Below the pieces are notes generated by a model that worked only from the letters and a program-made list of their open reading frames with translations, was not told the origin of the DNA and made no database searches. A program made the position numbers and the translations under genes. Positions 26,828 through 35,805 of a stretch of DNA of 64,000 bases are shown piece by piece. Source of the DNA: Vreelandella sp031769195 (lineage in GTDB: Bacteria; Pseudomonadota; Gammaproteobacteria; Pseudomonadales; Halomonadaceae); contig NZ_JAVHNP010000001.1 in NCBI RefSeq assembly GCF_031769195.1, forward strand, positions 620,001-684,000. Reading direction: 5' to 3'. The number at the start of each line of letters is the position of its first letter. Position 1 is the first letter of the stretch.

Positions 26828-27640
26828 CTATGGCTGTACCGTTTGAAACTGCTGCCACGCAGCCAGTATCGCTGTGCGCGTCTCTTCGGGGTGCTCCATC
26901 GGGAACATGTGCGTGCCTGGCACCATACTCACCGGCAGCCCGCGCCGGGCGATGCGCTTGAGCCGAGAAGGCGTCATCAAGTGCGACTGCTGCCCCGCCA
27001 CCAGTTGAATGGGGACGCCGACGCGCTGCGGCAGGTTGGAAAGGTGATCCGGCAGGTGGCGGAAAATCTCCAGCTCGATACGCGGGTCAAAGGTCAGCTC
27101 AGCACTGCCGTCATCTAAAAGCCGCGTGCCCCCTTCAATGTAGTCGTTGAGCGCCTCAGGGGTAAAGCCACGAAACAAACCACGCCGCCGTAACGAGTTC
27201 GCCATTGCCTCACGGCTGGGCCACACACTGCGCCGCCCTTTGGTTTTACCGGCTGGAGTAATGCGGTCCATAAACCCAAACCGCTTAGCGGCTTTCATCG
27301 CCCAGGCATCCGGCCCCAGCATCAGCGGTGGGTCGAGCATGATCACACCGCAAAAGCGCTCCGGCTGCTTGTCGGCCGCCATGGCCATCAGCGTACCGCC
27401 CAGCGAATGCCCCACGCCCAGCAGCGGCGCATCGGTATCCGGTAGGTAACTCAGCAGTTCATCTACCAAGTTGCCCCAGTTGTGGTTCACCGGGTAATCC
27501 GGGTGGTGGCCCAGGCGGTCTAGCGGGTGTAAATCAAACGAATCTGCCAGTGGGTCTAACAGGCTGCGGTAGCTCAAACCGGGAAAGCCGTTGGCATGGG
27601 CAAACACTAAGCGGGGGCGTTGGGTGGCATCGGCAGGCAT
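26828..27640 (-). CDS. Alpha/beta-fold hydrolase
   Basis: A 270-aa cytoplasmic hydrolase. The N-terminal RLVFAHANGFPGLSY is the usual oxyanion-loop strand, the nucleophile elbow is GVGHSLGGT (Ser), the acid is probably within the DPRIELEIF-to-LVAGQ region, and the catalytic His is in VPGTHMFPMEHPE. It has no signal peptide. The family is broad and the substrate cannot be named. The dinB gene ends 105 bp away on the far side. Confidence 0.8.
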   Translation of the reverse strand: MPADATQRPRLVFAHANGFPGLSYRSLLDPLADSFDLHPLDRLGHHPDYPVNHNWGNLVDELLSYLPDTDAPLLGVGHSLGGTLMAMAADKQPERFCGVIMLDPPLMLGPDAWAMKAAKRFGFMDRITPAGKTKGRRSVWPSREAMANSLRRRGLFRGFTPEALNDYIEGGTRLLDDGSAELTFDPRIELEIFRHLPDHLSNLPQRVGVPIQLVAGQQSHLMTPSRLKRIARRGLPVSMVPGTHMFPMEHPEETRTAILAAWQQFQTVQP

Positions 27641-27744
27641 GGCAGGCTCGCAGTTAGGCTAACGGGAAGAAGCGCTATCTATCATACGTCTGTTTTAACG
27701 CGAGCACTGAAACCCGTCAATCCATCCAAGGGTTAACAGGCTAA

Positions 27745-28791
27745 TTAAAACAGTGAGAGCTGCTGGGCTGCGGTCTCTTCCGCTAAGCGGTAGCCTACGC
27801 CCAGCAGGCGCACAGGGCGTGCGCCCCTCGCCCACCCTACCTTTAACAACGTCTCAAACTGCTCCAGGTTAGGTGCGGGGTCGGCGTGTTCGACGGTGGT
27901 TTGGGTGAAGTCGTTGAACTTCACTTTCACCATCACCCCGCGCACGGCGGGGGCCGGGTCTAGGCGAGCGTAGCGGCGCTCTAAATCGCTAATCAGCTCG
28001 GGTAACTGATGGCGGCAGGCTTCCAGGGTGGGTAAATCCTGGGAGTAGGTTTGTTCGGTGCTGATCGATTTGCGCTCGCGGTGGGTTTTGACCGGGCGCT
28101 CATCCCGCCCGTGGCTGAGTTCATGCAGGCGATGGCCAAAGCGGCCAAAGCGCTCGACTAGCTCGGTAAGCGGCCGTGCACGCAGGTCCGCGCCAGTCTG
28201 AATGCCCAGCTCCGCCAGCTTTTCAGCGGTGCGCGGCCCTACCCCGTGGATCTTTTTCACCGAAAGCTGCTGCACGAAAGCGTCGATATCGTCTGGCGTG
28301 ATCACAAACAGCCCATCGGGCTTGCGCCAGTCGCTGGCGATCTTGGCGAGAAACTTGTTGGGTGCCACGCCCGCCGAGACGGTGATGCCCACTTCCTGCT
28401 TCACCCGCTGGCGGATGGCTTCGGCCATGCGGGTGGCGCTGCCGTGGTGCAGCGTGACCTCCGAGACATCCAGAAAGGCTTCGTCCAGCGAGAGCGGCTC
28501 GATCAATTCGGTCACATCGCGGTAGATAGCAAACACTTGGCGGGCCACAGCTTTGTACTTCGCCATATCGCCACGAATCACCGTGAGATGGGGGCAGCGT
28601 TTAAGCGCCTGGGCCATGGGCATCGCGGAGTGGATGCCGAACTTGCGCGCCGGGTAGTTACAGGTGGCGACCACACCGCGCTGCTCCACACTGCCGCCAA
28701 TGGCAATGGGGATATCGGTTAACGCGGGGTTATCGCGCATCTCTACCGCCGCATAGAAGCAGTCACAGTCGCAGTGGATAATTTTGCGCAC
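27745..28791 (-). CDS. dinB: DNA polymerase IV (Y-family)
   Basis: Error-prone translesion polymerase of 348 aa, the standard DinB length. Metal-binding acidic residues lie in the N-terminal HCDCDCFYA segment and in SLDEAFLDV; the helix-hairpin-helix region (KIHGVGPRTAEKLAELGI) and little-finger domain follow. The C-terminus ends in QLSLF, matching the beta-clamp binding peptide (QLxLF) expected for Pol IV. No LexA box was recognised upstream by eye. Confidence 0.95.
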   Translation of the reverse strand: MRKIIHCDCDCFYAAVEMRDNPALTDIPIAIGGSVEQRGVVATCNYPARKFGIHSAMPMAQALKRCPHLTVIRGDMAKYKAVARQVFAIYRDVTELIEPLSLDEAFLDVSEVTLHHGSATRMAEAIRQRVKQEVGITVSAGVAPNKFLAKIASDWRKPDGLFVITPDDIDAFVQQLSVKKIHGVGPRTAEKLAELGIQTGADLRARPLTELVERFGRFGHRLHELSHGRDERPVKTHRERKSISTEQTYSQDLPTLEACRHQLPELISDLERRYARLDPAPAVRGVMVKVKFNDFTQTTVEHADPAPNLEQFETLLKVGWARGARPVRLLGVGYRLAEETAAQQLSLF

Positions 28792-28854
28792 AGGCCGACC
28801 TTGCCTCCGCCCTTACCTGTAAAAAAGCACAGTTTATCACAGGGTGTGCCGCCG

Positions 28855-30369
28855 TCACGTACCACAAAAGGTGCGCAACACCTGCTCGCTTTCCGTGGCC
28901 GGGGCGGCTAAGCGGCGCGCTTCTTCGGATTCATCGAAGGGCTGCGTGACCGCCGCGAGCAGCGTGTGGAAAGGCGCGAAATTGCCTTCTGTTGCCGCTT
29001 CAATCACCTCTTGAATGCGGTGGTTGCGGGGAATCACCACCGGGTTGGCGCGGCGCATGGCCTCCAGGCGTTTACTCTGCTGGCTGGCTTGTTGGGCGTT
29101 TTCCCACTCGGCCAGCCAAGCGGCAAGGCCATTTGGCTGAGTGGTCAGCGCCAGCAACGCCTCTTTTTGGGGTTGCTCTGGCGTATCTGCTCCAAGCGCT
29201 TTGGCACCAAGCTCTTTGGCATCAAGTAATTTGGCATAGCGCGTCAGCGCATCAAAGGTGGCGGTCATGTCCATGCGGTCTTGATGCATCTGGATTTCCA
29301 GCGCTTCCATCAGCGGCGCGGCGCGGTCGCTTTCCGGGGCAAGGCCTAGCTTGTTAGCGTGCAGGCGCCGCTGTTCAGCGCTAAAGCGGGAGGTAAAGCC
29401 GCGAATAATATCGGTGGCTTGCTCTACCACGGCATCGCCCTCTTCACGCATTAGCGGCAGCAGAGTTTCGGCAAAGCGGGCCAGGTTCCATTGGGCAATG
29501 CCCGGCTGGTTGCTGAAAGCATAGCGCCTGCCCTGGTCAATAGAGCTGTACACTTTCTCTGGGTCGAACTGCTCCATAAAAGCGCAGGGGCCGTAATCGA
29601 TGGTTTCACCGGCAATGCTGCAGTTGTCGGTGTTCATCACGCCGTGAATAAAGCCTAGGCTCATCCAACGTGCCACCAGTACCGCTTGGCGCTCGGTCAC
29701 CGCTTCTAACAGCGCAAGGTACGGGTCTTCAGCGTTGGCCGCCTCTGGGTAGTGGCGGGCAATCACATGATCGGCCAGCGCTTTGAGTGCTTCTTCATCG
29801 CGGCGAACAGCGGCAAACTGGAACGTGCCCACGCGAATATGGCTGCTCGCTACGCGGGTCAGCACAGCACCCGGCTCGGCCATTTGGCGCACCACGGGCT
29901 CGCCAGTGGCGACGGCAGCCAGAGCGCGAGTGGTGGGCACGCCCACGGCGGCCATAAATTCACTTACCAGATATTCCCGCAGCACCGGGCCAAGGGGCGA
30001 ACGGCCATCACCGCCCCGTGAAAAAGGGGTGCGGCCGCTACCTTTTAGCTGCACATCTCGGCGTATTCCTTGCTGATCCACCACTTCGCCTAACAGCAGC
30101 GCGCGGCCATCGCCTAGCTGGGGCACGAAGTTACCGAACTGGTGCCCGGCGTAGCCCAGCGCTTTTGGCTCGGCACCCGGCGGCAGCTGATTACCGCTGA
30201 ACCACTGGGCCAGCGTGGCGTCGTCGGGCCGGGTTTGCATGCCTAGCTGCGCGGCCAGGGCATCGTTGAACGCGATCAGGCTGGGCTGCGCCACGGGCGT
30301 GGGCTGGCAGGCCACCCATAGGGGCTCTGGCAGCGTGGCAAACTGGTGTTCAAAGGTCAGCACGGGCAA
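28855..30369 (-). CDS. selO: Protein adenylyltransferase SelO (YdiU)
   Basis: Pseudokinase-fold enzyme that transfers AMP to Ser/Thr/Tyr residues of proteins; it protects against oxidative stress in characterised bacteria. The 504-aa length is close to the family. Conserved blocks are GYAGHQFGNFVPQLGDGRALLLGE, the LKGSGRTPFSRGGDGR region, HGVMNTDN (catalytic Asn/Asp) and DYGPCAF. Cys is the antepenultimate residue (FCGT), the position where some relatives carry Cys or selenocysteine. Confidence 0.94.
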   Translation of the reverse strand: MPVLTFEHQFATLPEPLWVACQPTPVAQPSLIAFNDALAAQLGMQTRPDDATLAQWFSGNQLPPGAEPKALGYAGHQFGNFVPQLGDGRALLLGEVVDQQGIRRDVQLKGSGRTPFSRGGDGRSPLGPVLREYLVSEFMAAVGVPTTRALAAVATGEPVVRQMAEPGAVLTRVASSHIRVGTFQFAAVRRDEEALKALADHVIARHYPEAANAEDPYLALLEAVTERQAVLVARWMSLGFIHGVMNTDNCSIAGETIDYGPCAFMEQFDPEKVYSSIDQGRRYAFSNQPGIAQWNLARFAETLLPLMREEGDAVVEQATDIIRGFTSRFSAEQRRLHANKLGLAPESDRAAPLMEALEIQMHQDRMDMTATFDALTRYAKLLDAKELGAKALGADTPEQPQKEALLALTTQPNGLAAWLAEWENAQQASQQSKRLEAMRRANPVVIPRNHRIQEVIEAATEGNFAPFHTLLAAVTQPFDESEEARRLAAPATESEQVLRTFCGT

Positions 30370-30433
30370 CTCCGCTTTTCAATTAATGGCCTACAGAATA
30401 CCCTAGCAGCTTACTCAAGTAATTGGCGATAGC

Positions 30434-31087
30434 ATGCCGCATAGAGACGCGTTAACCCCTGTTAATTTACCGCTGGCGCAAGAGGCACTCACGCCCCTGC
30501 CCCAGGCTTTCTATAATCGCGATACGCTGGAAGTGGCCAGAGACCTGCTGGGCTGCTGGCTGGTGCGCCAGTTGGATGGCGAGCTGATGGCCGCGCGCAT
30601 CGTGGAAACCGAGGCCTACCGAGGCTCGGAAGATTCCGCCTGCCACGCCCACCGGCGCAGAACCCCGCGCACCGAGGCGATGTTTGGCCCACCCGGTCAC
30701 GCCTACGTCTATCTGGTGTACGGCATGCACTGGCTGCTGAACGTGGTCACCCAGCCGGAAGGCAACCCCTGCGCGGTATTGATTCGAGCGGTAGAACCGG
30801 TGATTGGCGAGCCTGCCATGCGCGCATGGCGCAGCGTTGCGGGGCGTAATCTAAGCAACGGCCCCGGCAAACTCACCCGTGCGCTGCGTATCGATAACGC
30901 CCTCTACGGCCACGATATGACGCAGAACGGCGATCAGTCGAACGGATTGTGGATCACATCAGGCGAGCCGCCCGGCGCTATTGCCAGCGGCCCACGGGTA
31001 GGCATCGATTACGCCCAGCCCGCCGACCGCGACGCCCCCTGGCGGTTATGGAGCGAGGGCAACCCGTGGGTATCTAAAGCGCGTTAA
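30434..31087 (+). CDS. mpg: 3-methyladenine DNA glycosylase (AAG/MPG family)
   Basis: Excises alkylated purines. The 217-aa protein carries the AAG-family blocks RDLLGCWLV, the catalytic Glu region IVETEAYRG, the YLVYGMHWLLNVV intercalating region with Tyr, AVLIRAVEP and NGPGKLTRAL. It converges on the sirtuin gene, sharing the TTAA at 31084-31087, where both stop codons overlap. Start at 30434 gives an N-terminus somewhat longer than the minimal domain. Confidence 0.92.
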   Translation: MPHRDALTPVNLPLAQEALTPLPQAFYNRDTLEVARDLLGCWLVRQLDGELMAARIVETEAYRGSEDSACHAHRRRTPRTEAMFGPPGHAYVYLVYGMHWLLNVVTQPEGNPCAVLIRAVEPVIGEPAMRAWRSVAGRNLSNGPGKLTRALRIDNALYGHDMTQNGDQSNGLWITSGEPPGAIASGPRVGIDYAQPADRDAPWRLWSEGNPWVSKAR

Positions 31088-31950
31088 GCGCCCTTCAAGC
31101 GGGCCACCGCCTGCTCCAACACCGGCTTTAGCGGCGCGCGCCACTGGTGAGTCAAAAACTCATCCGCACGGGTAACGCCCAGCGAGAGCGATGCCACGGG
31201 CAGGCCCATGGCGTGGGCATCGCGGCAGAAGCGGTAGCCTGAATAGACCATTAACGAGGTGCCCACCGCCAGCACCGCATCAGCTTGCTGCAGCGCCGCC
31301 TGGGCCGCCAACCGCCGCGCCGGGGGCACCACATCGCCGTAGTAGACCACCTGCGGTTTGAGGATGCCCTTGCAGCGGGGGCAGTCCAGCACTTTGAAGG
31401 TAGAGAAATCGGTTTCCAGATCCGCATCGCCATCCGGCGCGTGGCGGGCATCCAGCGCGGCAAAACCTGGGTTCATGCGCGCCATTTCACTGTGCATGGC
31501 GTGACGCATCATTTGATAGCCGCACGCCATACAGGCCACCACGTCCGCCCTGCCGTGAAGATCGATCACCTTTTTCGAGCCCGCCCGCTGGTGCAGGCGG
31601 TCCACGTTTTGCGTGACCAGCAACTCCACATGACCCATGGCCTCCAGCTCTGCCAACGCCCGATGTGCCCCGCTCACCTGGGCTTCGCGCATGGCTTTGA
31701 AGCCCACCAGCGCACGCGCCCAGTAGCGCTGGCGTACGGCGAAGGAGCTCATAAAATCACCGTGCTGCACCGGCGGCGGGCGCTTCCACTGGCCATCGGC
31801 ATCACGGTAATCGGGAATCCCGCTGTCGGTACTCACCCCCGCCCCGGTAATCACCCAGAGTTTGGGGTGGCGTTTGATAAAAGCGGCCAGCGCCTCCCCG
31901 GCCACCTGGCTGCTCTCGCGTTTTTCTGTACTTTCCACGGCCTGCGTCAA
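31084..31950 (-). CDS. Sir2-family NAD-dependent protein deacylase
   Basis: A 288-aa sirtuin that removes acyl groups from lysine using NAD. The NAD-binding GAGVSTDSGIPDYR, TQNVDRLH and the catalytic His in DLHGR are intact. A zinc ribbon has CMAC and, after a spacer, CPRC. The C-terminal LAVGTSLMVYSGY completes the Rossmann fold. It is longer than CobB and resembles the class II-type bacterial sirtuins. Monocistronic, convergent with mpg. Confidence 0.93.
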   Translation of the reverse strand: MTQAVESTEKRESSQVAGEALAAFIKRHPKLWVITGAGVSTDSGIPDYRDADGQWKRPPPVQHGDFMSSFAVRQRYWARALVGFKAMREAQVSGAHRALAELEAMGHVELLVTQNVDRLHQRAGSKKVIDLHGRADVVACMACGYQMMRHAMHSEMARMNPGFAALDARHAPDGDADLETDFSTFKVLDCPRCKGILKPQVVYYGDVVPPARRLAAQAALQQADAVLAVGTSLMVYSGYRFCRDAHAMGLPVASLSLGVTRADEFLTHQWRAPLKPVLEQAVARLKGA

Positions 31951-32046
31951 TGGATCACCCTAGGCAATACTGCGACAAGTCAACGATACTGTATGACAAT
32001 ATAAGCACATGCAATGTGCCCTCGATAGCGGAGTAAGGAGCCTCTC

Positions 32047-33219
32047 ATGCAGTGGGATCACGAGATTATTATTGTCGGTGGCGGCATGGTGGGCGCGGCC
32101 CTGGCGGCAAGGCTAGGCCAGGCGGGCATTTCCGTAGGGCTCGTCGAGCGCGGTAGCGCCCCACAACCTGCCAGTGGCGATTACGACCTGCGTATTTCAT
32201 CGCTCAACGCCCGCTCGCTGGCGTTTGTGAAAGCCAGCGGCGCAATACTGCCCGGCGAACGCTGCTGCCCGTTCCGCCATATCGATGTGGCAAATCAGGA
32301 TGGCACCGGCCACTCCGTGTTCTCCGCCGAAGAGAGCGGCATGAACGACTTCGGTATTTTTATCGAAAACCGCGCCCTGCAGTATGCCCTGTGGCAACGC
32401 CTGGAACAGCTTCCCAGCGTGACCTGCTACACCCAGTGTGCGCCGCTGAGCACCATGGCGGCCACCACCGCCCGCATGCTGGAGCTAGATAACGGCAAAA
32501 CCCAAAGCGCCCGGCTGATTGTGGGGGCCGATGGTGCGCGCTCTACGCTACGCGAGCTGGCGGGCATTGGCGTGACCAGCCACGACTACCACCAGCGGGC
32601 GATGATTATTAACGTCGAGACCGAGCTACCCCAGCAGGACGTGAGCTGGCAGTGCTTTACCCCCAAAGGCCCCATTGCCATGCTGCCACTGCCCGGCCAG
32701 CGCGCCTCGCTGGTGTGGTACGACAGCGATGAAGCCACCAAAGCCCGAGAACAGCTCTCCGACAACGCGCTCCAGCACGCCATTGAAACCACCTTCCCCA
32801 AACGCCTGGGCAAGCTCACCCGCATCGTAGCGCGGGCCAGCTTCCCCATTAAGCGCCAGCACGCCAAGCGCTACATCGGCAAACGCCTCGCGCTGATTGG
32901 CGACGCCGCCCACGTGGTGCACCCGCTGGCCGGGCAAGGATTGAACATCGGCCTACACGACGCCGACACCCTGGCCGAACTGATCATCAAAGGCCGCGAC
33001 CCCGGCGACCACATCAGCCTGCACCGCTTCGAATGCCAGCGTCGCCTGGCCAACCAAGCGATGATTGCCGCCACCGACAGCTTCCACCACCTGTTCACCG
33101 GCGCAAAACCGCTGCGCCAACTGGGCGATCTCAGCCTGCACTTGGCCGAGCGCGTGCCTTTTGCCAAACGCATGATGATGCAGCAGGCCAATGGGTTAAA
33201 TCCGTTTAAAATCGGCTAA
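32047..33219 (+). CDS. FAD-dependent hydroxylase of the UbiH/UbiF/VisC family
   Basis: A 390-aa flavin monooxygenase. The N-terminal FAD motif is IIIVGGGMVGAALAARL, a DG motif GADGARSTLRE lies in the middle and the C-terminal FAD motif is LALIGDAAHVVHPLAGQGLNIGLHDA, the signature of ubiquinone-biosynthesis hydroxylases. It most likely adds a ring hydroxyl in ubiquinone synthesis, but which position (UbiH, UbiI or UbiF) cannot be decided here. AAGGAG precedes the ATG. It stands alone. Confidence 0.88.
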   Translation: MQWDHEIIIVGGGMVGAALAARLGQAGISVGLVERGSAPQPASGDYDLRISSLNARSLAFVKASGAILPGERCCPFRHIDVANQDGTGHSVFSAEESGMNDFGIFIENRALQYALWQRLEQLPSVTCYTQCAPLSTMAATTARMLELDNGKTQSARLIVGADGARSTLRELAGIGVTSHDYHQRAMIINVETELPQQDVSWQCFTPKGPIAMLPLPGQRASLVWYDSDEATKAREQLSDNALQHAIETTFPKRLGKLTRIVARASFPIKRQHAKRYIGKRLALIGDAAHVVHPLAGQGLNIGLHDADTLAELIIKGRDPGDHISLHRFECQRRLANQAMIAATDSFHHLFTGAKPLRQLGDLSLHLAERVPFAKRMMMQQANGLNPFKIG

Positions 33220-33296
33220 CGCTGACTATGCTGAGGGGGTGGCTGCCATCAGCAGCCCTAAAACAACCACAATAACCCCTCAAAAAAGGAAAGCGC

Positions 33297-34493
33297 ATGC
33301 GACGCAAGCAACCATACGCGCTAGTAACGGTCGCCTCGTTCACCAGCCTTGGCTTACTGCTGGCCACGCCCTTATGGGCCTGGGATGGTGTGGTCGAGAA
33401 GCAGACGTTCGAGATGGAGAGTTTTACCACTCAGGGCGGCGAGACGATCCCTAACGTGACGGTAGGCTGGGAAGCCTACGGCGAGCTTAACGAAGCCCGC
33501 GACAACGCGATTCTGATTACCCACTTTTTCTCCGGCACCAGCCATGCGGCAGGCCGCTATGGGGCTGATGGCGAGCCCACTGGCTATTGGGATGCCATTA
33601 TTGGCCCCGGCAAGCCGCTGGATACCGATGAGTACTACATCATCTCGTCCGATACGTTGGTCAATTTGGGGGCGAATGACCCAAACGTTATTACCACCGG
33701 GCCTGCCACCCTTAACCCCGATACCGGCGAGCCCTGGGGCATGGATTTTCCGGTCGTGACCATTCGTGATTTTGTCGAGGTGCAGCGTGCCCTGCTGGAA
33801 AGCCAGGGCATTGAATCGCTGCATGCGGTGATGGGCGCTTCCATGGGGGCGCTGCAGGCCATTGAGTGGGCCAGCGCTTACCCTGAACGCGTTGAGCGGT
33901 TGATCCCTGTGATTGGTGGCGGCGTGGCCGACCCATGGTTGCTGGCCACGCTCAGCGCCTGGGCCGCGCCGATTCGCCTGGATGCCAACTGGAACGAAGG
34001 CGACTACTACGATGGAGAGCCACCCACCGAGGGGCTAAAAGAGGCGCTGAAGCTGGTCACGCTCAACGCCAACCACTGGCAGTGGGCCAACGAAGCGTTC
34101 AACCGTGATTGGGCGGATGACGCTCGCGACCCCGCCAAGGATATCAACGCCCGCTACGCCATCGAGCAAACCTTAGACGACATCGCAGGCGCACGGGCGA
34201 AGATCTCCGATGCCAACCACCTTCTCTACCTTGTGCGCGCCAACCAAACCTTTATGGCAGGCCACGGCGACACCTTAGAAGCAGGCCTAGCCGCCATCGA
34301 AGCGCCCACGCTGATGCTGTATAGCGAGAACGATTTGGTCTTCGCCCCAGAAGGCGTACGCCGCACCGCCGAGTTGATTGAAGTCGACGGCACCGAGGTA
34401 ACCTTGGAAACGCTGGAAGGCAACAGAGGCCACCTAAACGGCGTCGTTTCCATTGAGCAAGCCAGCGATACACTGCGGGAGTTTTTGCAGTAA
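33297..34493 (+). CDS. Exported homoserine O-acetyltransferase-like alpha/beta hydrolase
   Basis: A 398-aa protein of the MetX-like alpha/beta-hydrolase group: HFFSGTSHAAGRY oxyanion region, the nucleophile elbow GASMGALQAIEWA, an Asp in LYSENDLVF and His in NRGHLNG. Unlike true MetX it has a Sec signal peptide (about residues 1-28, cleaved after LWA), so it acts outside the cytoplasm, where acetyl-CoA is absent. An esterase/lipase role is therefore more likely than homoserine acetylation. The substrate is unknown. Confidence 0.82.
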   Translation: MRRKQPYALVTVASFTSLGLLLATPLWAWDGVVEKQTFEMESFTTQGGETIPNVTVGWEAYGELNEARDNAILITHFFSGTSHAAGRYGADGEPTGYWDAIIGPGKPLDTDEYYIISSDTLVNLGANDPNVITTGPATLNPDTGEPWGMDFPVVTIRDFVEVQRALLESQGIESLHAVMGASMGALQAIEWASAYPERVERLIPVIGGGVADPWLLATLSAWAAPIRLDANWNEGDYYDGEPPTEGLKEALKLVTLNANHWQWANEAFNRDWADDARDPAKDINARYAIEQTLDDIAGARAKISDANHLLYLVRANQTFMAGHGDTLEAGLAAIEAPTLMLYSENDLVFAPEGVRRTAELIEVDGTEVTLETLEGNRGHLNGVVSIEQASDTLREFLQ

Positions 34494-34506
34494 TTTGCAG
34501 TAAATA

Positions 34507-34541
34507 AGTGAGCGCTAGCGTTTTGATAGCTAGCGCTCACT
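34507..34541. terminator. Perfect 13-bp stem after the exported hydrolase gene
   Basis: GTGAGCGCTAGC (34508-34519) and its exact complement (34529-34540) surround a 9-nt loop, 15 bp after the stop codon; one more A-T pair extends it. No T-run follows, so it may be a weak terminator, an RNA-stabilising hairpin or a protein site. Confidence 0.45.
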
Positions 34542-34591
34542 ACATTCATTACTGAATGCCATACATCCTAAGTTTTAAAGCGTCATTCCCG

Positions 34592-35029
34592 TTAGAAGCT
34601 TGGCTCTGGGAGTACCGGTGGCGTGTCATCCATAGTGGTTAAGAAGGCTGCCCAAACGGTGTGGGTACGTTGCTGCGTGAGTTCAGTTTTGCACGTCAGC
34701 GCCATCATTCCCCGAATTGACCCCTCACTCCACTGTGCATGTACCGCATCACATTGAGCGGCGACATAGGCTTCCCAAGCTTGCTGCGAGTCTTCGATAG
34801 CAGCCACCAGCTCAGAGTTATCAGCATGATGACTAACGCTCGCCTCCACGTACTGGCTCAGCTCCGTTTGCGCTGACTCCAGTTGCATGGCAGCACACTG
34901 GTTAATCTCGAGCGTGGTCATCGCGTTATCACAGTCGAGCGACGACTCCTCCGCCATTGCCATGACCGCAAAGCTAAGGCTGGCTACCGCTAAGGCGATT
35001 CTTTGCATGTTTTTGCTCCAAACTGACAT
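34592..35029 (-). CDS. Exported LprI-like (DUF1311) protein, putative lysozyme inhibitor
   Basis: A 145-aa exported protein with the DUF1311 pattern: paired cysteines in LDCDNAMTTLEINQCAAMQLESAQTEL, then CDAVHAQWSEGSIRGMMALTCKTELTQQRT. The fold is helical with disulfides; family members include the LprI lysozyme inhibitor. Two starts are possible, 35029 and 35008 (MQRIALAVASL), each with a GGAG site; both give a signal peptide cleaved near AMA. It lies just downstream of the racemase gene on the same strand with a 1-bp gap, so they form one transcript. Confidence 0.75.
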   Translation of the reverse strand: MSVWSKNMQRIALAVASLSFAVMAMAEESSLDCDNAMTTLEINQCAAMQLESAQTELSQYVEASVSHHADNSELVAAIEDSQQAWEAYVAAQCDAVHAQWSEGSIRGMMALTCKTELTQQRTHTVWAAFLTTMDDTPPVLPEPSF

Positions 35030-35030
35030 C

Positions 35031-35726
35031 TTAAATACTCCCTAATGCCCGCTGAACCGCCTGCTCCGCGTGGATCTCAGTGGTATCGAACAGCGGCACG
35101 CTCGTATCGGCTTGCTGAATCAACAGGCCAATCTCTGTACAGCCTAAAATCACGCCCTGCGCGCCGCGCTCAGCCAGCGAAGCGACGATCTCCAAATAGT
35201 CAGCTTTGGCATCTGCTTTTACCACGCCCAGGCACAGCTCTTGGTAAATCACCGAGTGCACGCGCTCGCGCTGTGGCTCGGTGGGCACCACCACCTCGAT
35301 GCCATGGCGCTGAAGGCGCTCGATATAAAACGCCTGCTCCATGGTGAACCGCGTGCCGAGCAGCCCCACGCAGGTAATGCCCTGCTGTTGCAGCACCTGA
35401 GCCGTGGCGTCGGCGATATGCAGCAGCGGAATGGAGACCGCCGCTTCCAGCGGCTCAGCCACCTTGTGCATGGTGTTGGTACACAGCACCAGAAAATCGG
35501 CCCCCGACGCCTCGACCGCTTTGCCCGCCGCCGCCAGTATCTCAGCGGTGGCCTGCCAGTCGTCCTGGTGCTGTAGCGTCTCTATCTCGGCAAAATCGAC
35601 GCTGTACAGCACCACCTTAGCCGAATGCAGCCCGCCCAACGCCGTGCGCACGCTTTGGTTGATGAGGCGGTAATACGTCTGTGTGGATTCCCAGCTCATA
35701 CCGCCGATTAAGCCGATGGTTTTCAT
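35031..35726 (-). CDS. Aspartate/glutamate racemase family protein
   Basis: A 231-aa cofactor-independent racemase (RacX/YgeA type). The N-terminal TIGLIGGMSWEST, the first catalytic Cys in LVLCTNTMHK and the second in VILGCTEIGLL are both present, so it should be active on an amino acid. No signal peptide. Its product may feed D-amino acid metabolism. It is followed immediately by the LprI-like gene. Confidence 0.88.
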   Translation of the reverse strand: MKTIGLIGGMSWESTQTYYRLINQSVRTALGGLHSAKVVLYSVDFAEIETLQHQDDWQATAEILAAAGKAVEASGADFLVLCTNTMHKVAEPLEAAVSIPLLHIADATAQVLQQQGITCVGLLGTRFTMEQAFYIERLQRHGIEVVVPTEPQRERVHSVIYQELCLGVVKADAKADYLEIVASLAERGAQGVILGCTEIGLLIQQADTSVPLFDTTEIHAEQAVQRALGSI

Positions 35727-35775
35727 AGAGTCACGTTCACAGGTGGTGCTTGGAAAAGGATGTGTTGAGAGTGCT

Positions 35776-35795
35776 ACCCCGCCTTCAGGCGGGGC
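35776..35795 (-). terminator. Terminator-like hairpin after frnE
   Basis: GCCCCGCC and GGCGGGGT pair around a TGAA loop on the minus strand, 11 bp after the frnE stop and before the racemase gene. There is no T-run, so its activity is uncertain. Confidence 0.4.
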
Positions 35796-35805
35796 TTCTC
35801 ACACA

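Noticed and set aside
28855..28870. Selenocysteine at the C-terminus of SelO
   Set aside because: The codon near the end encodes Cys (FCGT) and the stop is an ordinary terminal codon, with no in-frame TGA and downstream extension seen.
33297..34493. Methionine-biosynthesis metX
   Set aside because: A clear signal peptide makes a cytoplasmic biosynthetic role unlikely despite the shared fold.
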